DNA of 64,000 nucleotides from Methylobacterium oryzae (GCF_021398735.1 NZ_CP090349.1:4111001-4175000), one strand, 5' to 3'; shown: positions 18,404 to 30,086, counted from the first letter of the stretch. Translations and numbers: made by a program. Notes: generated by a model not told the origin, from the sequence alone.

Positions 18404-18593
18404 CGGGTCGGCCATCATGCGCCGGGGACACGCGGTGCAGGGCGGACAAGTGCGCACAGGCGTCTGGCGAAGTCGGCTCACCGTCTGTAGATTAAACGGC
18501 GTGGAGCTGAGCGCTGCTCCCGGCAGGCCAGGATCAGGATCGGCCGTGAGGGCCGGCGGCGCCCGCTCCGAGCAAGGGATCGGTTCGACGCAC

Positions 18594-18995
18594 ATGAGAC
18601 AGGTCCCCATGCAGGGCACCGCGAGTTCGACCAGGGAGCACCGGCCGGCGCGTATCGCGGTCACGGCATCCGGTTCGCGCACGCCCGGGGGCGACGACCG
18701 GTCCAACACCGCGATCATCACGCGCACGAAGCCGCGGACCAAGCGGCCGAGTCTGTACCGGGTACTCCTTCTGAACGACGACTATACGCCGATGGAGTTC
18801 GTGGTCCTGGTGGTCGAGCGGTTCTTCAACAAGAGCCACGAGGACGCCTACCAGATCATGATGCACGTGCATCAGAACGGGGTCGGCGAGTGCGGGGTCT
18901 TCACCTACGAGGTGGCGGAGACCAAGGTGACGCAGGTCATGGACTTCGCACGCAAACACCAACATCCTCTCCAGTGCGTTATGGAAAAGAAATAG
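18594..18995 (+). CDS. clpS: ATP-dependent Clp protease adaptor ClpS
   Basis: ClpS binds proteins with destabilising N-terminal residues and hands them to ClpAP. The conserved core runs from [17 protein letters not shown] through the [21 protein letters not shown] region to the end. The N-terminal extension (about 50 residues, Arg/Ser/Thr-rich) is typical of alphaproteobacterial copies and probably disordered. ATG 18594 and ATG 18609 are both possible starts; neither has a strong ribosome-binding site. clpA follows on the same strand at 38 nt. Confidence 0.93.
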   Translation: MRQVPMQGTASSTREHRPARIAVTASGSRTPGGDDRSNTAIITRTKPRTKRPSLYRVLLLNDDYTPMEFVVLVVERFFNKSHEDAYQIMMHVHQNGVGECGVFTYEVAETKVTQVMDFARKHQHPLQCVMEKK

Positions 18996-19033
18996 GCGCC
19001 GCTCGCGGTAGGCACGAAGGACAGAGGCCAGCT

Positions 19034-21520
<2,487 letters not shown>

Positions 21521-21537
21521 TGGTGTGCAGGCCGGCT

Positions 21538-21564
21538 GGCGGCCTTCCGGACTCGGGGGCCGCC
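21538..21564 (+). terminator. Hairpin after clpA
   Basis: GGCGGCC (21538-21544) pairs with GGCCGCC (21558-21564) 17 nt beyond the clpA stop. No T-run follows, so termination is only suggested. Confidence 0.4.
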
Positions 21565-21612
21565 GGTCTATGACCGCCGCGACGCGCATGCGCCGCGGCG
21601 AGGAGGCGCCCG

Positions 21613-21897
21613 ATGACTGACAACCTGCACGAGGGACCTCTGTCCCCCGTCGCGCAGCCGGCGCCCCCCAAGAAGCTCACCCGGCGCGAGGAGCGGCGCC
21701 GGCGTCGCCAGCGGCGCCGCCGCGGCGAGGAGGTGCTGGCCTGGGTGCTCGTGCCGTTCATCTGCTTCGGCATCTACTGGGGCATCGCCGCCGGCTTCGA
21801 CTTCTTCGGCACCTCGCCGGGCCAGGTCTGGGACCAGCTGATGCAGGTCAAGGCCATGATGGAGAAGCGTTCGGGTCCCCAGGGCGCGCGCGGCTAG
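21613..21897 (+). CDS. Small single-pass membrane protein with a very basic N-terminus
   Basis: A 94-residue protein: a cytoplasmic arm with a dense arginine tract (about residues 24-37), one membrane helix (VLAWVLVPFICFGIYWGIAAG) and a short tail. The arginine tract before the helix fits an inside-positive topology. A GAGGAGG ribosome-binding site precedes the ATG. I recognise no family. It sits between clpA and an exported oxidase with no clear link to either. Confidence 0.7.
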   Translation: MTDNLHEGPLSPVAQPAPPKKLTRREERRRRRQRRRRGEEVLAWVLVPFICFGIYWGIAAGFDFFGTSPGQVWDQLMQVKAMMEKRSGPQGARG

Positions 21898-21962
21898 CGC
21901 GCCGCCGCGGGTCCCGGCGCGGGGGAGGCGACGCCTCCGGACGGTTCCGAGCGGGCGCGCCC

Positions 21963-23261
21963 ATGACACCGACCCGTCGATCGCTGCTCGCCGCCCCCCT
22001 CCTGGCGATGCCGGCCCTCCGGGCCCGCGCCGGCGGCGGATCCGTGGTCGTCGTCGGCGCCGGGGCCGCGGGGCTCGCGGCCGCCGCCCTCCTGCGGGCG
22101 GCAGGGCAGAGTTTCACCCTCGTCGAGGCCCGGGACCGGATCGGCGGCCGCGCCTTCACCGACCGGGCGCTCGGCGACGCGTGCCGGTTCGACGCCGGCG
22201 CCGAGTACATCCACTGGGCCGAACGCAATCCCTGGGCGCCCATCGCCCGGGCGGCCGGGGCGCACGTCGCCCGCGAGGACGGCTGGGCGCGCCGGCTCGT
22301 CGTCGACGGCCGTCCCGCCACCGTCGCCGAGGCGGCGCGGCGGCGTGCCGGCTTCTCCGGCCTCGACGCGCTGCTCGCCCCGAAGGGCGGCGACCCGTCC
22401 CTGGCGGAGGCGGCCGGGGCCGGCGGCCCCGACGCCGCCCTGGCGGCGGCCGGCCTGAGCCGGCTCTCCCTCGGCGAGGATCCCGAGCGGGTCTCGGCCG
22501 TGGACTACGACCGGCTCTGGTCCGGCTCCGACCTCTGGATCGACGGCTACGGCGACCTCGTGGCGCGGCACTTCGCCGACCTGCCGGTCAGCCTCGGCTG
22601 CCCCGTGCGGGCGATCGACTGGTCGGGCCGCGGGGTCCGGGTCGAGACGGCGCGGGGCACGATCGCGGCCGCCGCCGCCATCGTCACGGTGCCGGTCGGC
22701 GTGCTGAAGGCCGGGGCCGTGGCGTTCGCGCCGGACCTGCCGGACGCCGCCCGGACGGCGCTCGACGGCCTGTCGATGGGCGCCTACACCAAGATCGGCC
22801 TGCGCCTCGACCCCGCGCGCCTCGACGGTGCCGACCTCGGCGACGCGGTCTCGGTGGCGACGGGCGGCCCGACGATCTACTTCGAGATGCAGCCCTTCGG
22901 CAGGTCCCTGGCGGTGGCCAATCTCGGCGGCGACCTCGCGCGCGACCTGTGCCGGGCCGGTGAGGCGGAGGCGGTGGCGCTCGCCACCGAGCGCCTGGTC
23001 GCGGTCCTCGGCGGCGGCGCCCGCAGCGCCGTCCAGGCCGGGCGCCTCGCCGGCTGGTGGACGGACCCGCACGCCCGGGGCTCCTACTCGATCGCCGCCC
23101 CCGGCCACGCGGAGGCCCGCGACCGCCTGCGCGCGCCGGTCGGCGGGCGCGTGTTCTTCGCCGGGGAGGCGCTGGCGGGCGGCGGCGCCATGACGGTGGG
23201 CGGGGCGACCCTCGACGGCGAGCGCGCCGCCCGGGCGGTGCTGAAGGCGCTCGGCGCCTGA
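21963..23261 (+). CDS. Exported flavin amine oxidase (monoamine-oxidase family)
   Basis: A 432-residue FAD enzyme. It starts with a Tat-type signal (TRRSLLAAPLLAMPALRARA), so it is probably folded with its flavin before export. The FAD-binding Rossmann motif VVVVGAGAAGLAAA follows, then EARDRIGGR and the C-terminal FAD motif (FFAGEAL, with GGAMTVGGA). Family members oxidise amines to aldehydes with release of ammonia and peroxide; the substrate cannot be told. It ends 21 nt from the convergent cyclase gene. Confidence 0.85.
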   Translation: MTPTRRSLLAAPLLAMPALRARAGGGSVVVVGAGAAGLAAAALLRAAGQSFTLVEARDRIGGRAFTDRALGDACRFDAGAEYIHWAERNPWAPIARAAGAHVAREDGWARRLVVDGRPATVAEAARRRAGFSGLDALLAPKGGDPSLAEAAGAGGPDAALAAAGLSRLSLGEDPERVSAVDYDRLWSGSDLWIDGYGDLVARHFADLPVSLGCPVRAIDWSGRGVRVETARGTIAAAAAIVTVPVGVLKAGAVAFAPDLPDAARTALDGLSMGAYTKIGLRLDPARLDGADLGDAVSVATGGPTIYFEMQPFGRSLAVANLGGDLARDLCRAGEAEAVALATERLVAVLGGGARSAVQAGRLAGWWTDPHARGSYSIAAPGHAEARDRLRAPVGGRVFFAGEALAGGGAMTVGGATLDGERAARAVLKALGA

Positions 23262-23282
23262 CGGGCTCGTCGCCGCGGCGGT

Positions 23283-24347
23283 TCACGCGGTCGCGGCGCG
23301 GCTCGGCAGCGGTCGCGCGGGTGCCGCGACGGCGGTCCGGCGCCGGATCGCCGCCACCGCCAGGGGCTCGGCGCGGCCGCGCAGGGCGTGGGCTCCGAGA
23401 TCCTCCGCCACGAGGTCGTCCGGCAGCGGGCCGAGCCGGGCGAGGAGGTCGGCCGAGACGAGGACGTCGACGCCCAAGGTCTTCGACAGGGCCTCCAGCC
23501 GGGCCGTCGTGTTCACGACGTCGCCGAAATACGCGATCTTGTGCCGCTCCAGCCCGATCTCGGCGGTCACGACCGGGCCGCAATGCAGCGCGGCGCGGAA
23601 CTGCGGCACCTGCCCGAAGCGATCCCGCCAGCTCTCCGCCTCGGCGGCGAGCCGCTCCTGGAACGCGAAGACGCAGCGCAGGCAGGCGGCGTCGCGCAGG
23701 CCCCGCTCCATCGTCCAGGTCACCAGCGCGAGGTCGCCGACGTAGTCGTCGATCGAGCCGCGGGCGCGCGCCACCGGCAGCGCCAGGGCGTTGAAGACCT
23801 GCCCGAGATAGGCCTGCGCCGCCCGGTCGCCGTGGCGGTCGGCGAAGCGCGTCGACCCGGTCACGTCGAGGAAGAGGAAGATCCGCTCCTCGCTGATCGG
23901 CCGGTGGTAGCGCCCGATCAGCAGGTTCGCGAAGACGCCAGGGCCGATCAGGTCGCGGACCCGGAACACGAACACCACCAGGGCCGAGATGCCGAGCGCG
24001 TAGAGCAGGCCGGACTGCGACATCAGCATCGCGTTCCGCTCGCTGTACATGAAGCGGAACAGCTGGTTCAGCACCGTGCTGGCGACCGCGTTCCCGACCA
24101 CGATCAGCGCGATGTAGAGCGCCACGGTGGCGAGCAGGAACAGCGGCGTCGCGAGGCCGCGGATGCGGTCGCGCAGCCGCGGCGCCAGCAACTGCCGCTC
24201 GTAGAGCAGGATCGGCGTGCCGATGATCGCGCCGCGGATCGCCGTCCCGGTCAGCGGGGCGATCCCGAAGATCACCCCGTAGAGGAGCCCCGCCAGGGCC
24301 CCCAGGGCGGGCGCCACCAGCAGGAACCAGCGCGGGCCGAAGCGCAT
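23283..24347 (-). CDS. Membrane-bound class III adenylate/guanylate cyclase-like protein
   Basis: A 354-residue protein with about six hydrophobic segments in the first 150 residues and a class III cyclase domain after them. The first metal Asp is in FLDVTGST, the second in YVGDLALV, and the GDVVNTTARLE segment carries the transition-state Asn and Arg. The purine-selecting Asp usually found five residues before GD is Lys here (HKIAYFGD), so nucleotide specificity is uncertain. It is the third gene of a minus-strand run behind egtB and egtD (27 nt after egtD). Confidence 0.82.
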   Translation of the reverse strand: MRFGPRWFLLVAPALGALAGLLYGVIFGIAPLTGTAIRGAIIGTPILLYERQLLAPRLRDRIRGLATPLFLLATVALYIALIVVGNAVASTVLNQLFRFMYSERNAMLMSQSGLLYALGISALVVFVFRVRDLIGPGVFANLLIGRYHRPISEERIFLFLDVTGSTRFADRHGDRAAQAYLGQVFNALALPVARARGSIDDYVGDLALVTWTMERGLRDAACLRCVFAFQERLAAEAESWRDRFGQVPQFRAALHCGPVVTAEIGLERHKIAYFGDVVNTTARLEALSKTLGVDVLVSADLLARLGPLPDDLVAEDLGAHALRGRAEPLAVAAIRRRTAVAAPARPLPSRAATA

Positions 24348-24374
24348 GGATCCGCGTGCCCCGCCCGGCCCCGC

Positions 24375-25349
24375 TCAGTCCAGCCGGAGCGCGTGGACCG
24401 AGAACAGCTGGTCCGGGTCGGTCCAGACCGTCAGCCACGTCCAGCCCGCCCGCTCGGTCAGCGCGCGGAACGTGGCCGGCGTGTACTTGTAGCTGCTCTC
24501 GGTGTGGATCGTCTCGCCCGCCGCGAACGCGAAGGTGTCGGCGCCGACCCGCACCGCCTGGGCGTCGCGGGCGACGAGATGCATCTCGATCCGCGAGGCG
24601 TCGGTGTTGAACACCGCCCGGTGGCCGAAGGCGTCGGGCTCGAAGCGCCCGGCGAGTTCCCGGTTGATCCGGGTCAGGAGGTTGAGGTTGAAGGCGGCGG
24701 TGACGCCCTGCGCGTCGTCGTAGGCGGCCTCCAGCACCGCCGCGTCCTTCACGAGGTCGACGCCGACGATCATGTGGGCGCCCGGCCCCAGGATCCGGCC
24801 GAACCGGCGCAGCAGATCCTCGGCCTCGTGCGGGTCGAAGTTGCCGATGGTCGAGCCCGGGAAGAACCCGGCGCGCGGCAGGCCGTTCAGGCTCTCCGGC
24901 AGGTCGAAGTCGCGGGTGAAGTCGGCCACGACCGGCTCGACCCGCAGGTCCGGGAAATCGCCCCGCAGGACCTCCGCCTGCCCGCGCAGGAACTCGCCGG
25001 AGACGTCCACCGGCACGTAGGCCGCGAGGGTGTCGAGGTGGCGCAGGAGTCGGCGCAGCTTCACGGTCGAGCCGCTGCCGAACTCCACCAGCGCCGCGTG
25101 GGCCGGCAGCAGCGCGGCGATCTCGGGCCCGCAGGCGTCGAGGATGCCGATCTCGGTCCGGGTCGGGTAGTATTCCGGGAGCCGGGTGATCGCCTCGAAC
25201 AGCGCGGACCCGGCCTCGTCGTAGAAGTATTTCGGCGACAGGGCCTTCTGGGGCTTGGACAGGCCCGCGCGGACGTCGTCGAGGAAGCTCAGCGGCGGCG
25301 CGTCCAGCGTGACCGGCGTCGCGTCGGCGAAGGTGGGCTTGATGGTCAA
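24375..25349 (-). CDS. egtD: L-histidine N-alpha-methyltransferase EgtD
   Basis: A 324-residue SAM-dependent enzyme that trimethylates histidine to hercynine, the first committed step of ergothioneine synthesis. Family landmarks are YFYDEAGSALFEAIT, LPEYYPTRTEIGIL, the SAM-binding ALVEFGSGST, and the C-terminal ETIHTESSYKY with the final FSVHALRL. It follows egtB by 18 nt. egtA, egtC and egtE are not in the window; bacteria that use the EgtB-EgtD pair without a nearby egtA/egtC exist. Confidence 0.93.
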   Translation of the reverse strand: MTIKPTFADATPVTLDAPPLSFLDDVRAGLSKPQKALSPKYFYDEAGSALFEAITRLPEYYPTRTEIGILDACGPEIAALLPAHAALVEFGSGSTVKLRRLLRHLDTLAAYVPVDVSGEFLRGQAEVLRGDFPDLRVEPVVADFTRDFDLPESLNGLPRAGFFPGSTIGNFDPHEAEDLLRRFGRILGPGAHMIVGVDLVKDAAVLEAAYDDAQGVTAAFNLNLLTRINRELAGRFEPDAFGHRAVFNTDASRIEMHLVARDAQAVRVGADTFAFAAGETIHTESSYKYTPATFRALTERAGWTWLTVWTDPDQLFSVHALRLD

Positions 25350-25367
25350 GGGCGGCTCCGGGGCGCG

Positions 25368-26636
25368 TCAGGCGGCGTCGGCGAGGCGCAGGCCGGTGAA
25401 CTGCCAGCGCTGGTGCGGATAGAAGAAGTTGCGGTACGGCAGCCGGGCATGGCCCTCGGGGGTCGCCACCGACGAGCCCCGCAGCACGAACTGGTTGGCC
25501 ATGAACTTGCCGTTGTACTCGCCGAGAGCCCCCGGGAGCGGCCGGTACCCCGGGTAGGGGACGTAGGCGCTGCGGGTCCATTGCCAGACGAGGCCGAAGG
25601 CGTCCGGCAGGCCGCCGTCGCGGGCCGCGACCTCCCACTCGAACTCGGTCGGCAGGAAGCGGCCGGCCCAGCGGGCGTAGGCGTCGGCCTCGTAATAGCT
25701 GACGTGGGTGACGGGGGCGTCGAGGTCCACCGGGCGCTCGCTGCCCAGCGTCATGGTCGCCCACCCCTCCCCGTCCCGGCGCCAGTAGCCGGGGGCCTCC
25801 CAGCCCTCCGCCGGTCCGGCATACCAGCCGTCCGAGAGCCACAGCTCCGGCTTGGCGTAGCCGCCATCCTCCATGAAGGCGAGCCACTGGCGGTTCGTCA
25901 CCAGCGCCCGGTCGAGGCGGCCGGCCGGGATCAGCGTCTCGTGCCGGGGCGACTCGTTGTCGAACGAGAACCCCTCGCCCGCATGCCCGATCCACGCGAT
26001 CGCGCGGTCGAGGGTGACCTGGCCGGCCTGCGCCGCCGCCTTCGGGAAGCGCCAGTCCGGGTCGTAGGCCGGGTTCAGCGGGTTCTGCGCGAAGGCGTGC
26101 AGGATGTCGGTGAGGAGGAGCTCCTGGTGCTGCTGCTCGTGGTAGAGGCCGATTTCCAGGATCGGCAGCACCGCCTCGAGCGCGCGCTCGGAGGCCTGGC
26201 CCAGCAGAGCCTCGACCGCCCGGTCGATATGGGCGCGGTAGGCCGCGACCTCCGCCATGGTCGGGCGGGTGATCATGCCGCGCTGGATGCGCGGCTGACG
26301 GGGACCGGCCGCCACGTAGTACGAGTTGAACAGGTAGTGCAGCCGCGCGTCGTAGATCGCGTAGCCCGGCAGGTGCTCCCGTAGCAGGAACTGCTCGAAG
26401 AACCACGTGACGTGCGCCCGGTGCCACTTGGTCGGGCTGGCATCGGCCATCGACTGGACCTGCTGGTCTTCCGGCGAGAGCGGCGCGGCGCGGCGCTCGG
26501 TCTCGCTCCGGACCTGCCGGTAGGCGGCGATCCAGGCGGCCCGGTCGATCGGCCGGGCCGTGACGTGCGGCGGCGGGAAGGCCGGTGTCGCGGGGTCGCG
26601 TCTCTCGTCCGGGCGCAGTGCGGCTGTCGCTGCCAT
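25368..26636 (-). CDS. egtB: Ergothioneine biosynthesis sulfoxide synthase EgtB
   Basis: A 422-residue non-haem iron enzyme that joins hercynine to a cysteine-containing thiol using oxygen. The N-terminal DinB-like domain supplies the iron site: His72/His75 in KWHRAH, and His166/His170 in the YHEQQHQE motif. A formylglycine-generating-enzyme-like domain follows (from about 215), with FLPTEFEWEVAARDG, LVWQWTRSAY and VLRGSS. It leads a three-gene run with egtD and the cyclase. Whether it prefers cysteine or gamma-glutamylcysteine cannot be read here. About 294 bp separate it from the divergent murI. Confidence 0.93.
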   Translation of the reverse strand: MAATAALRPDERRDPATPAFPPPHVTARPIDRAAWIAAYRQVRSETERRAAPLSPEDQQVQSMADASPTKWHRAHVTWFFEQFLLREHLPGYAIYDARLHYLFNSYYVAAGPRQPRIQRGMITRPTMAEVAAYRAHIDRAVEALLGQASERALEAVLPILEIGLYHEQQHQELLLTDILHAFAQNPLNPAYDPDWRFPKAAAQAGQVTLDRAIAWIGHAGEGFSFDNESPRHETLIPAGRLDRALVTNRQWLAFMEDGGYAKPELWLSDGWYAGPAEGWEAPGYWRRDGEGWATMTLGSERPVDLDAPVTHVSYYEADAYARWAGRFLPTEFEWEVAARDGGLPDAFGLVWQWTRSAYVPYPGYRPLPGALGEYNGKFMANQFVLRGSSVATPEGHARLPYRNFFYPHQRWQFTGLRLADAA

Positions 26637-26930
26637 GACGATGATCCCTTTTTTCGGGCCTGACCGAGAACCGTCTTCTCGACCCCGGCCGGCGCGCAGA
26701 AGATATGTTCCGGCCGTGTTCCGACAACCTCTGCAAGAGCGGACGCGGCGGCTTCGCGTGCGCCTGGTCGGCGCGCGGTCGCCGCTCGGCCCACCGGGCC
26801 TCTTCGCCGCGTCGGCGCGCCGGTTAACGGAACGGGTTGGGGATCACGGGTCTTTCTCTCGCCGCAGTGACACCGCCTTAACCCTCGCTGCCGAGATTTT
26901 GGGACGCTCTTCGAGGAGTCCGGGGTTCTC

Positions 26931-27806
26931 ATGCGGATCGATCTGATGGCCGGGGCCAGCCTGTCCGCCGCCGCTCTGCGCTGCGCCGCAGAGCCGACCA
27001 TCCTGGTGTTCGATTCCGGCCTCGGCGGCCTGACCGTCCTCGACGCTGTGCGGCGCGCCCGCCCGGATGCCCGCTACGTCTATGTCGGCGACGACGCCGC
27101 CTTCCCGTACGGCCGGCTCTCGGAGGCGACCCTCGTCGCCCGCGTCCTCACCGTGATGGAGCGGCTGGTCGCGACCCACCGGCCCGACCTCGTGGTCATC
27201 GCCTGCAACACCGCCTCGACGCTGGTGCTCCCGGCGCTGCGCCAGCGCTTCACGACGCCCTTCGTGGGGGTGGTCCCACCGATCAAGCCCGCCGCCGAGG
27301 CGACGCGCTCGCGGCTCGTGACCCTGCTGGCGACGCCCGGCACGGTGGCGCGCTCCTACACCCACGACCTGATCGCGACCTACGCGGGCTCCTGCGCGGT
27401 GACGCTGGTCGGCTCGCAGAACCTCGCCGGCTTCGCGGAGACCGAGCTCGCGGGCGCGCCGGTGGACGACGCCACCCTCGCCGCCGAGATCGCCCCCTGC
27501 TTCGTCACCGAGGCGGACGGGCGGCGCACCGACGTGGTCTGCCTCGCCTGCACCCACTATCCGCTGCTGCTGCCGCGCCTCCAGGCGGTCGCGCCCTGGC
27601 CGGTGACCTGGATCGACCCGGCGCCCGCCATCGCCCGGCGCGTCGTGCAGCTGATCGGCCCCCTCCCCCGCGAGGCGGACCGGCACGGCTCGGCGCTCGG
27701 CGCCTTCACGGCCGGCACCTGCCTGACCGACGCCCTGCGCGCGGCCCTCGCCGCCCGGGGCATCGGCGACGTCGCCGTGGAGGCGGTGCCGCTGCCGATG
27801 CAGTGA
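26931..27806 (+). CDS. murI: Glutamate racemase
   Basis: MurI makes D-glutamate for peptidoglycan by cofactor-free racemisation. It carries the FDSGLGG motif (Asp28, Ser29), the first catalytic cysteine in IACNTAS (Cys92) and the second in LACTHYP (Cys207, with His209). At 291 residues it has a slightly long N-terminus. The ATG at 26946 would shorten it by five residues; neither start has an ideally placed ribosome-binding site (GAGGAG lies 13 nt before 26931). Confidence 0.93.
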   Translation: MRIDLMAGASLSAAALRCAAEPTILVFDSGLGGLTVLDAVRRARPDARYVYVGDDAAFPYGRLSEATLVARVLTVMERLVATHRPDLVVIACNTASTLVLPALRQRFTTPFVGVVPPIKPAAEATRSRLVTLLATPGTVARSYTHDLIATYAGSCAVTLVGSQNLAGFAETELAGAPVDDATLAAEIAPCFVTEADGRRTDVVCLACTHYPLLLPRLQAVAPWPVTWIDPAPAIARRVVQLIGPLPREADRHGSALGAFTAGTCLTDALRAALAARGIGDVAVEAVPLPMQ

Positions 27807-27829
27807 GGCAGTGCGGCGTCTCTCGCCCT

Positions 27830-27853
27830 GTCATCCCTTGTTCGGGTGATGAC
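27830..27853 (+). terminator. Weak hairpin after murI
   Basis: GTCATC (27830-27835) pairs with GATGAC (27848-27853) around a 12-nt loop that contains CC/GG pairing. No T-run follows. Confidence 0.3.
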
Positions 27854-27919
27854 CGGTTCAGGCTGACAGGTCTCTCATTCCACCGGTTCGACACGTCATG
27901 TTGAAAGCGGGAGAGGCCG

Positions 27920-28636
27920 ATGGCGTCCAGGGCTTCGAGACTGGCGATCCTCGCGCTGCTCGGACTGGGACCGGTCGCGCCGGCCCGGGCCTGCGGTGAC
28001 GGTGAGGCTCCGGTATCCTGCGACGATCCGAGCCCGAATGGCTTCGCCTCCTGGATGCTCGGCCGCGTCGATCGGGCCCTGAAAGCCGACCGGACCCGGG
28101 CGCTCCAGGACTTCACCGACGGCACGCGCGGGTTCCGCACCACCGACACCTACGTGTTCTGTATCGATGCGGACGGCGTCATGACCGCCCACCCGAACCC
28201 GATCTTGAAGGGGCACGACGTCCGCGACCTGCACGACCGGACCGGCCACCACTTCATCCGCACGATGCTGGACACGGCCAGGCCCGGCCAGATCTCGGTG
28301 ATCCGCTACCTGTTCCCCAAGCCGGGCAGCACCGTCGAGGAGCCCAAGACCACCTACTACACCCGGGCCGGGGACCAGACCTGCGCGGTCGGCGTGTACG
28401 ACGCCGACGTCGCGGCCCCGACGGTCGCGACGCCCGAGGGCCGCGTCGCCCTGCTGCGCCAGAAGCTCGACGGCCAGATCCCGAGCAGTGCCCGCGCGGA
28501 CTGGACCGCCTTCCTGGAGGCCCTGAACGCGCAGGGCGACGAGAAGGCGACGGCGATCGCCGAAGCCCGGCGCGAGCTGAGGGCGGCCGCGAGTGCGCTG
28601 GATCAGGCCGGGCTCGGCGCGGCGCGCGGCGAGTAG
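27920..28636 (+). CDS. Secreted single-Cache-domain protein
   Basis: A 238-residue exported protein with a signal peptide ending near ARAC. The central region (TYVFCIDADGVMTAHPNPILKG, read in two parts around DG, then YYTRAGDQTCAVGVYD) has the look of a Cache ligand-binding domain, which in receptors senses small molecules in the periplasm. Here it is free-standing with no transmembrane anchor or signalling domain, followed by an Ala-rich helical tail. Such stand-alone Cache proteins may act as binding partners; no partner is identified. A GGGAGAGG ribosome-binding site precedes the ATG. Confidence 0.72.
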   Translation: MASRASRLAILALLGLGPVAPARACGDGEAPVSCDDPSPNGFASWMLGRVDRALKADRTRALQDFTDGTRGFRTTDTYVFCIDADGVMTAHPNPILKGHDVRDLHDRTGHHFIRTMLDTARPGQISVIRYLFPKPGSTVEEPKTTYYTRAGDQTCAVGVYDADVAAPTVATPEGRVALLRQKLDGQIPSSARADWTAFLEALNAQGDEKATAIAEARRELRAAASALDQAGLGAARGE

Positions 28637-28695
28637 GCGGGGCGGCCGGGGGCGGCTCGGGCGCCGCGTCGGGGTCGCCTTTCAGGCCGTGCCCG

Positions 28696-28887
28696 TCACC
28701 GCAGGATCTGGGCGCCCGCGATCTGCGCCGTGGCGACCGGGGCCGCGTCGGCCTCGGCGGGCACGACCAGATGGACGAACAGCATGCCGGCCGCGACGAT
28801 GAGCGCCAGGGCGAGGATGCGCCACAGTTCCAGGATCGGCTCCTGCGCCGGGGCATCCTGAATCGCTCGGTTCGTCTCGCTCGGCAT
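28696..28887 (-). CDS. Small single-pass membrane protein
   Basis: A 63-residue protein starting at ATG 28887, with a GGAAG ribosome-binding site. An acidic N-terminal arm (EPILELW) leads into one membrane helix (ILALALIVAAGMLFVHLVV), followed by an Ala-rich periplasmic tail. No family recognised. Confidence 0.6.
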   Translation of the reverse strand: MPSETNRAIQDAPAQEPILELWRILALALIVAAGMLFVHLVVPAEADAAPVATAQIAGAQILR

Positions 28888-29312
28888 CGCTTCCGCTTTC
28901 CCGCCTGTGACCCTCCGGATCGGACACCCGGAGGATGAACGCTTGGTAAAATCCGCCCCGATCGGCCCGGCCCGCCGAGGCGGGCTCGGCGGGGAGCGGG
29001 GGGCCGGCGTCGGGATCGTCGCCGCCACCGCGAGGCAGAGGGAGCGGGCGCTGGCGATCGCCTCGCCGACCGGGGCCGTGTCGCAGCGGAATGGGGCCGC
29101 AGCGGGACGGGCCCGGTCCCGCGGCGTGCGGTGCCGCACCCGCTGACGTTGCGGCCGGGGCGCGGTCCCGGTCACGAGGCCGAGCGCGGAGGCCGCACCC
29201 CGTCGTCTCGGATTCACCCGCACGTCCCGGAAGCGAGAGGGACGGGCTCGGGTGAGACGTCGATGGCCGGCGCGGATCCGGGCCGGTCCCGGCGCCGGCA
29301 GGTCCGGTCGAC
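28888..29312. other. 425-bp intergenic region
   Basis: No convincing gene. The main visible structure is a two-part hairpin at 29214-29255 (described separately). The rest is GC-rich sequence with short open frames lacking ribosome-binding sites. Confidence 0.4.
29214..29255 (-). terminator. Two-part hairpin downstream of a small minus-strand gene
   Basis: TCACCCG (29214-29220) pairs with CGGGTGA (29249-29255), and inside it GTCCC (29224-29228) pairs with GGGAC (29239-29243), separated by an internal loop. It lies about 60 nt past the stop of the gene at 29313-29525. With no T-run, a structured RNA or protein-binding role is equally possible. Confidence 0.35.
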
Positions 29313-29525
29313 CTACGCGGCGGCCGGCAGGGCGGCGACCTCGCAGCTGTCGGCGCGCAGGCGCCAGTCGACCACCCGGGCCCCCGCGCAGAGCAGCGCC
29401 TTGGCCTGCCAGACGGCCGACACCTCCGATGGCGCCCGGACCAGGATCGCGCGCTGCCGCACCCGGTGCTCGTGGCCGGTATCGTCCGCGACGGTCTTGT
29501 AGAAGGTGACGCGATAGAGGCGCAT
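29313..29525 (-). CDS. Small conserved-looking hypothetical protein
   Basis: A 70-residue soluble protein. The pattern LYRVTFYKTVADDTGHEHRVRQRAI, read in two halves around DD, followed by a helix with WQAKALLCAG and a strand with VVDWRLRADSCEV suggests a compact alpha/beta fold. The same style of short protein is common in Methylobacterium. Function unknown. Confidence 0.6.
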   Translation of the reverse strand: MRLYRVTFYKTVADDTGHEHRVRQRAILVRAPSEVSAVWQAKALLCAGARVVDWRLRADSCEVAALPAAA

Positions 29526-29767
29526 GGTCCGGGCTCCGGTTGGGCGCGGGGATCGTGGGAGACCGGGGCGGCGCGCGCATTGATCCCGCGCAAGGACGGG
29601 ACGCCCGCCACGCGCGCGGGCGTCGCGGGTGGGCGCAATCAGTTGTCGACAGTTGAATACGGGGCGATACAGGGCGTTGATTACATTCGCGGGAATGGTC
29701 TAGCTTCATCAGCAATCGTCCGCAGTCCGGAACGGTCCGCGGCGGGGCTCCAGACCGGGAGTGCCTG

Positions 29768-29980
29768 ATGTTCGAGAGCGTGTTCTGGGGTGCGGTACTC
29801 GTCGCGCTGATCGGTTCGGCCGCGCTGGTGGCGATCGGCGCCAGCGTCCAGCCGCGGTTGGGTCGCAAGATGGAGATGGACGCGCGCCTCGCCGATCCGC
29901 GCCGCACCTTCGGGCGCAAGCGGCGCTGGGCGCGTCCGCCGCGGACGATGCGGCGCCCCGGCCTGCTCCCCATGCGGTGA
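29768..29980 (+). CDS. Small membrane protein with basic C-terminal tail
   Basis: A 70-residue protein with one N-terminal membrane helix (FWGAVLVALIGSAALVAIGA) and a strongly basic cytoplasmic tail (RKRRWARPPRTMRR). A GGGAG ribosome-binding site lies 7 nt before the ATG. The 128 bp before it are more AT-rich than average and probably hold its promoter. No function assigned. Confidence 0.6.
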   Translation: MFESVFWGAVLVALIGSAALVAIGASVQPRLGRKMEMDARLADPRRTFGRKRRWARPPRTMRRPGLLPMR

Positions 29981-30039
29981 CGGCCGCTGCACCAAAGACG
30001 TACATCTCCCGCCGCCGGCTCGCGTGATAGCTACCTGTT

Positions 30040-30057
30040 CACTGCGGGAATGCAGTG
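30040..30057. promoter_or_regulatory. Inverted repeat upstream of a small gene
   Basis: CACTGC (30040-30045) and GCAGTG (30052-30057) flank GGGAAT; GTTCAC also occurs as a direct repeat over the same stretch. It ends 30 bp before the start of the 85-residue gene, a place suited to an operator or a 5' hairpin. Confidence 0.35.
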
Positions 30058-30086
30058 TTCACGCCGGGCTGGAGGGATCGGTACTG

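Noticed and set aside
22684..26736. A minus-strand open frame of about 1350 codons
   Set aside because: It crosses egtB, egtD, the cyclase and the amine oxidase in the wrong frame; its product is Arg/Pro/Gly-rich low complexity, as expected of a GC-rich shadow.
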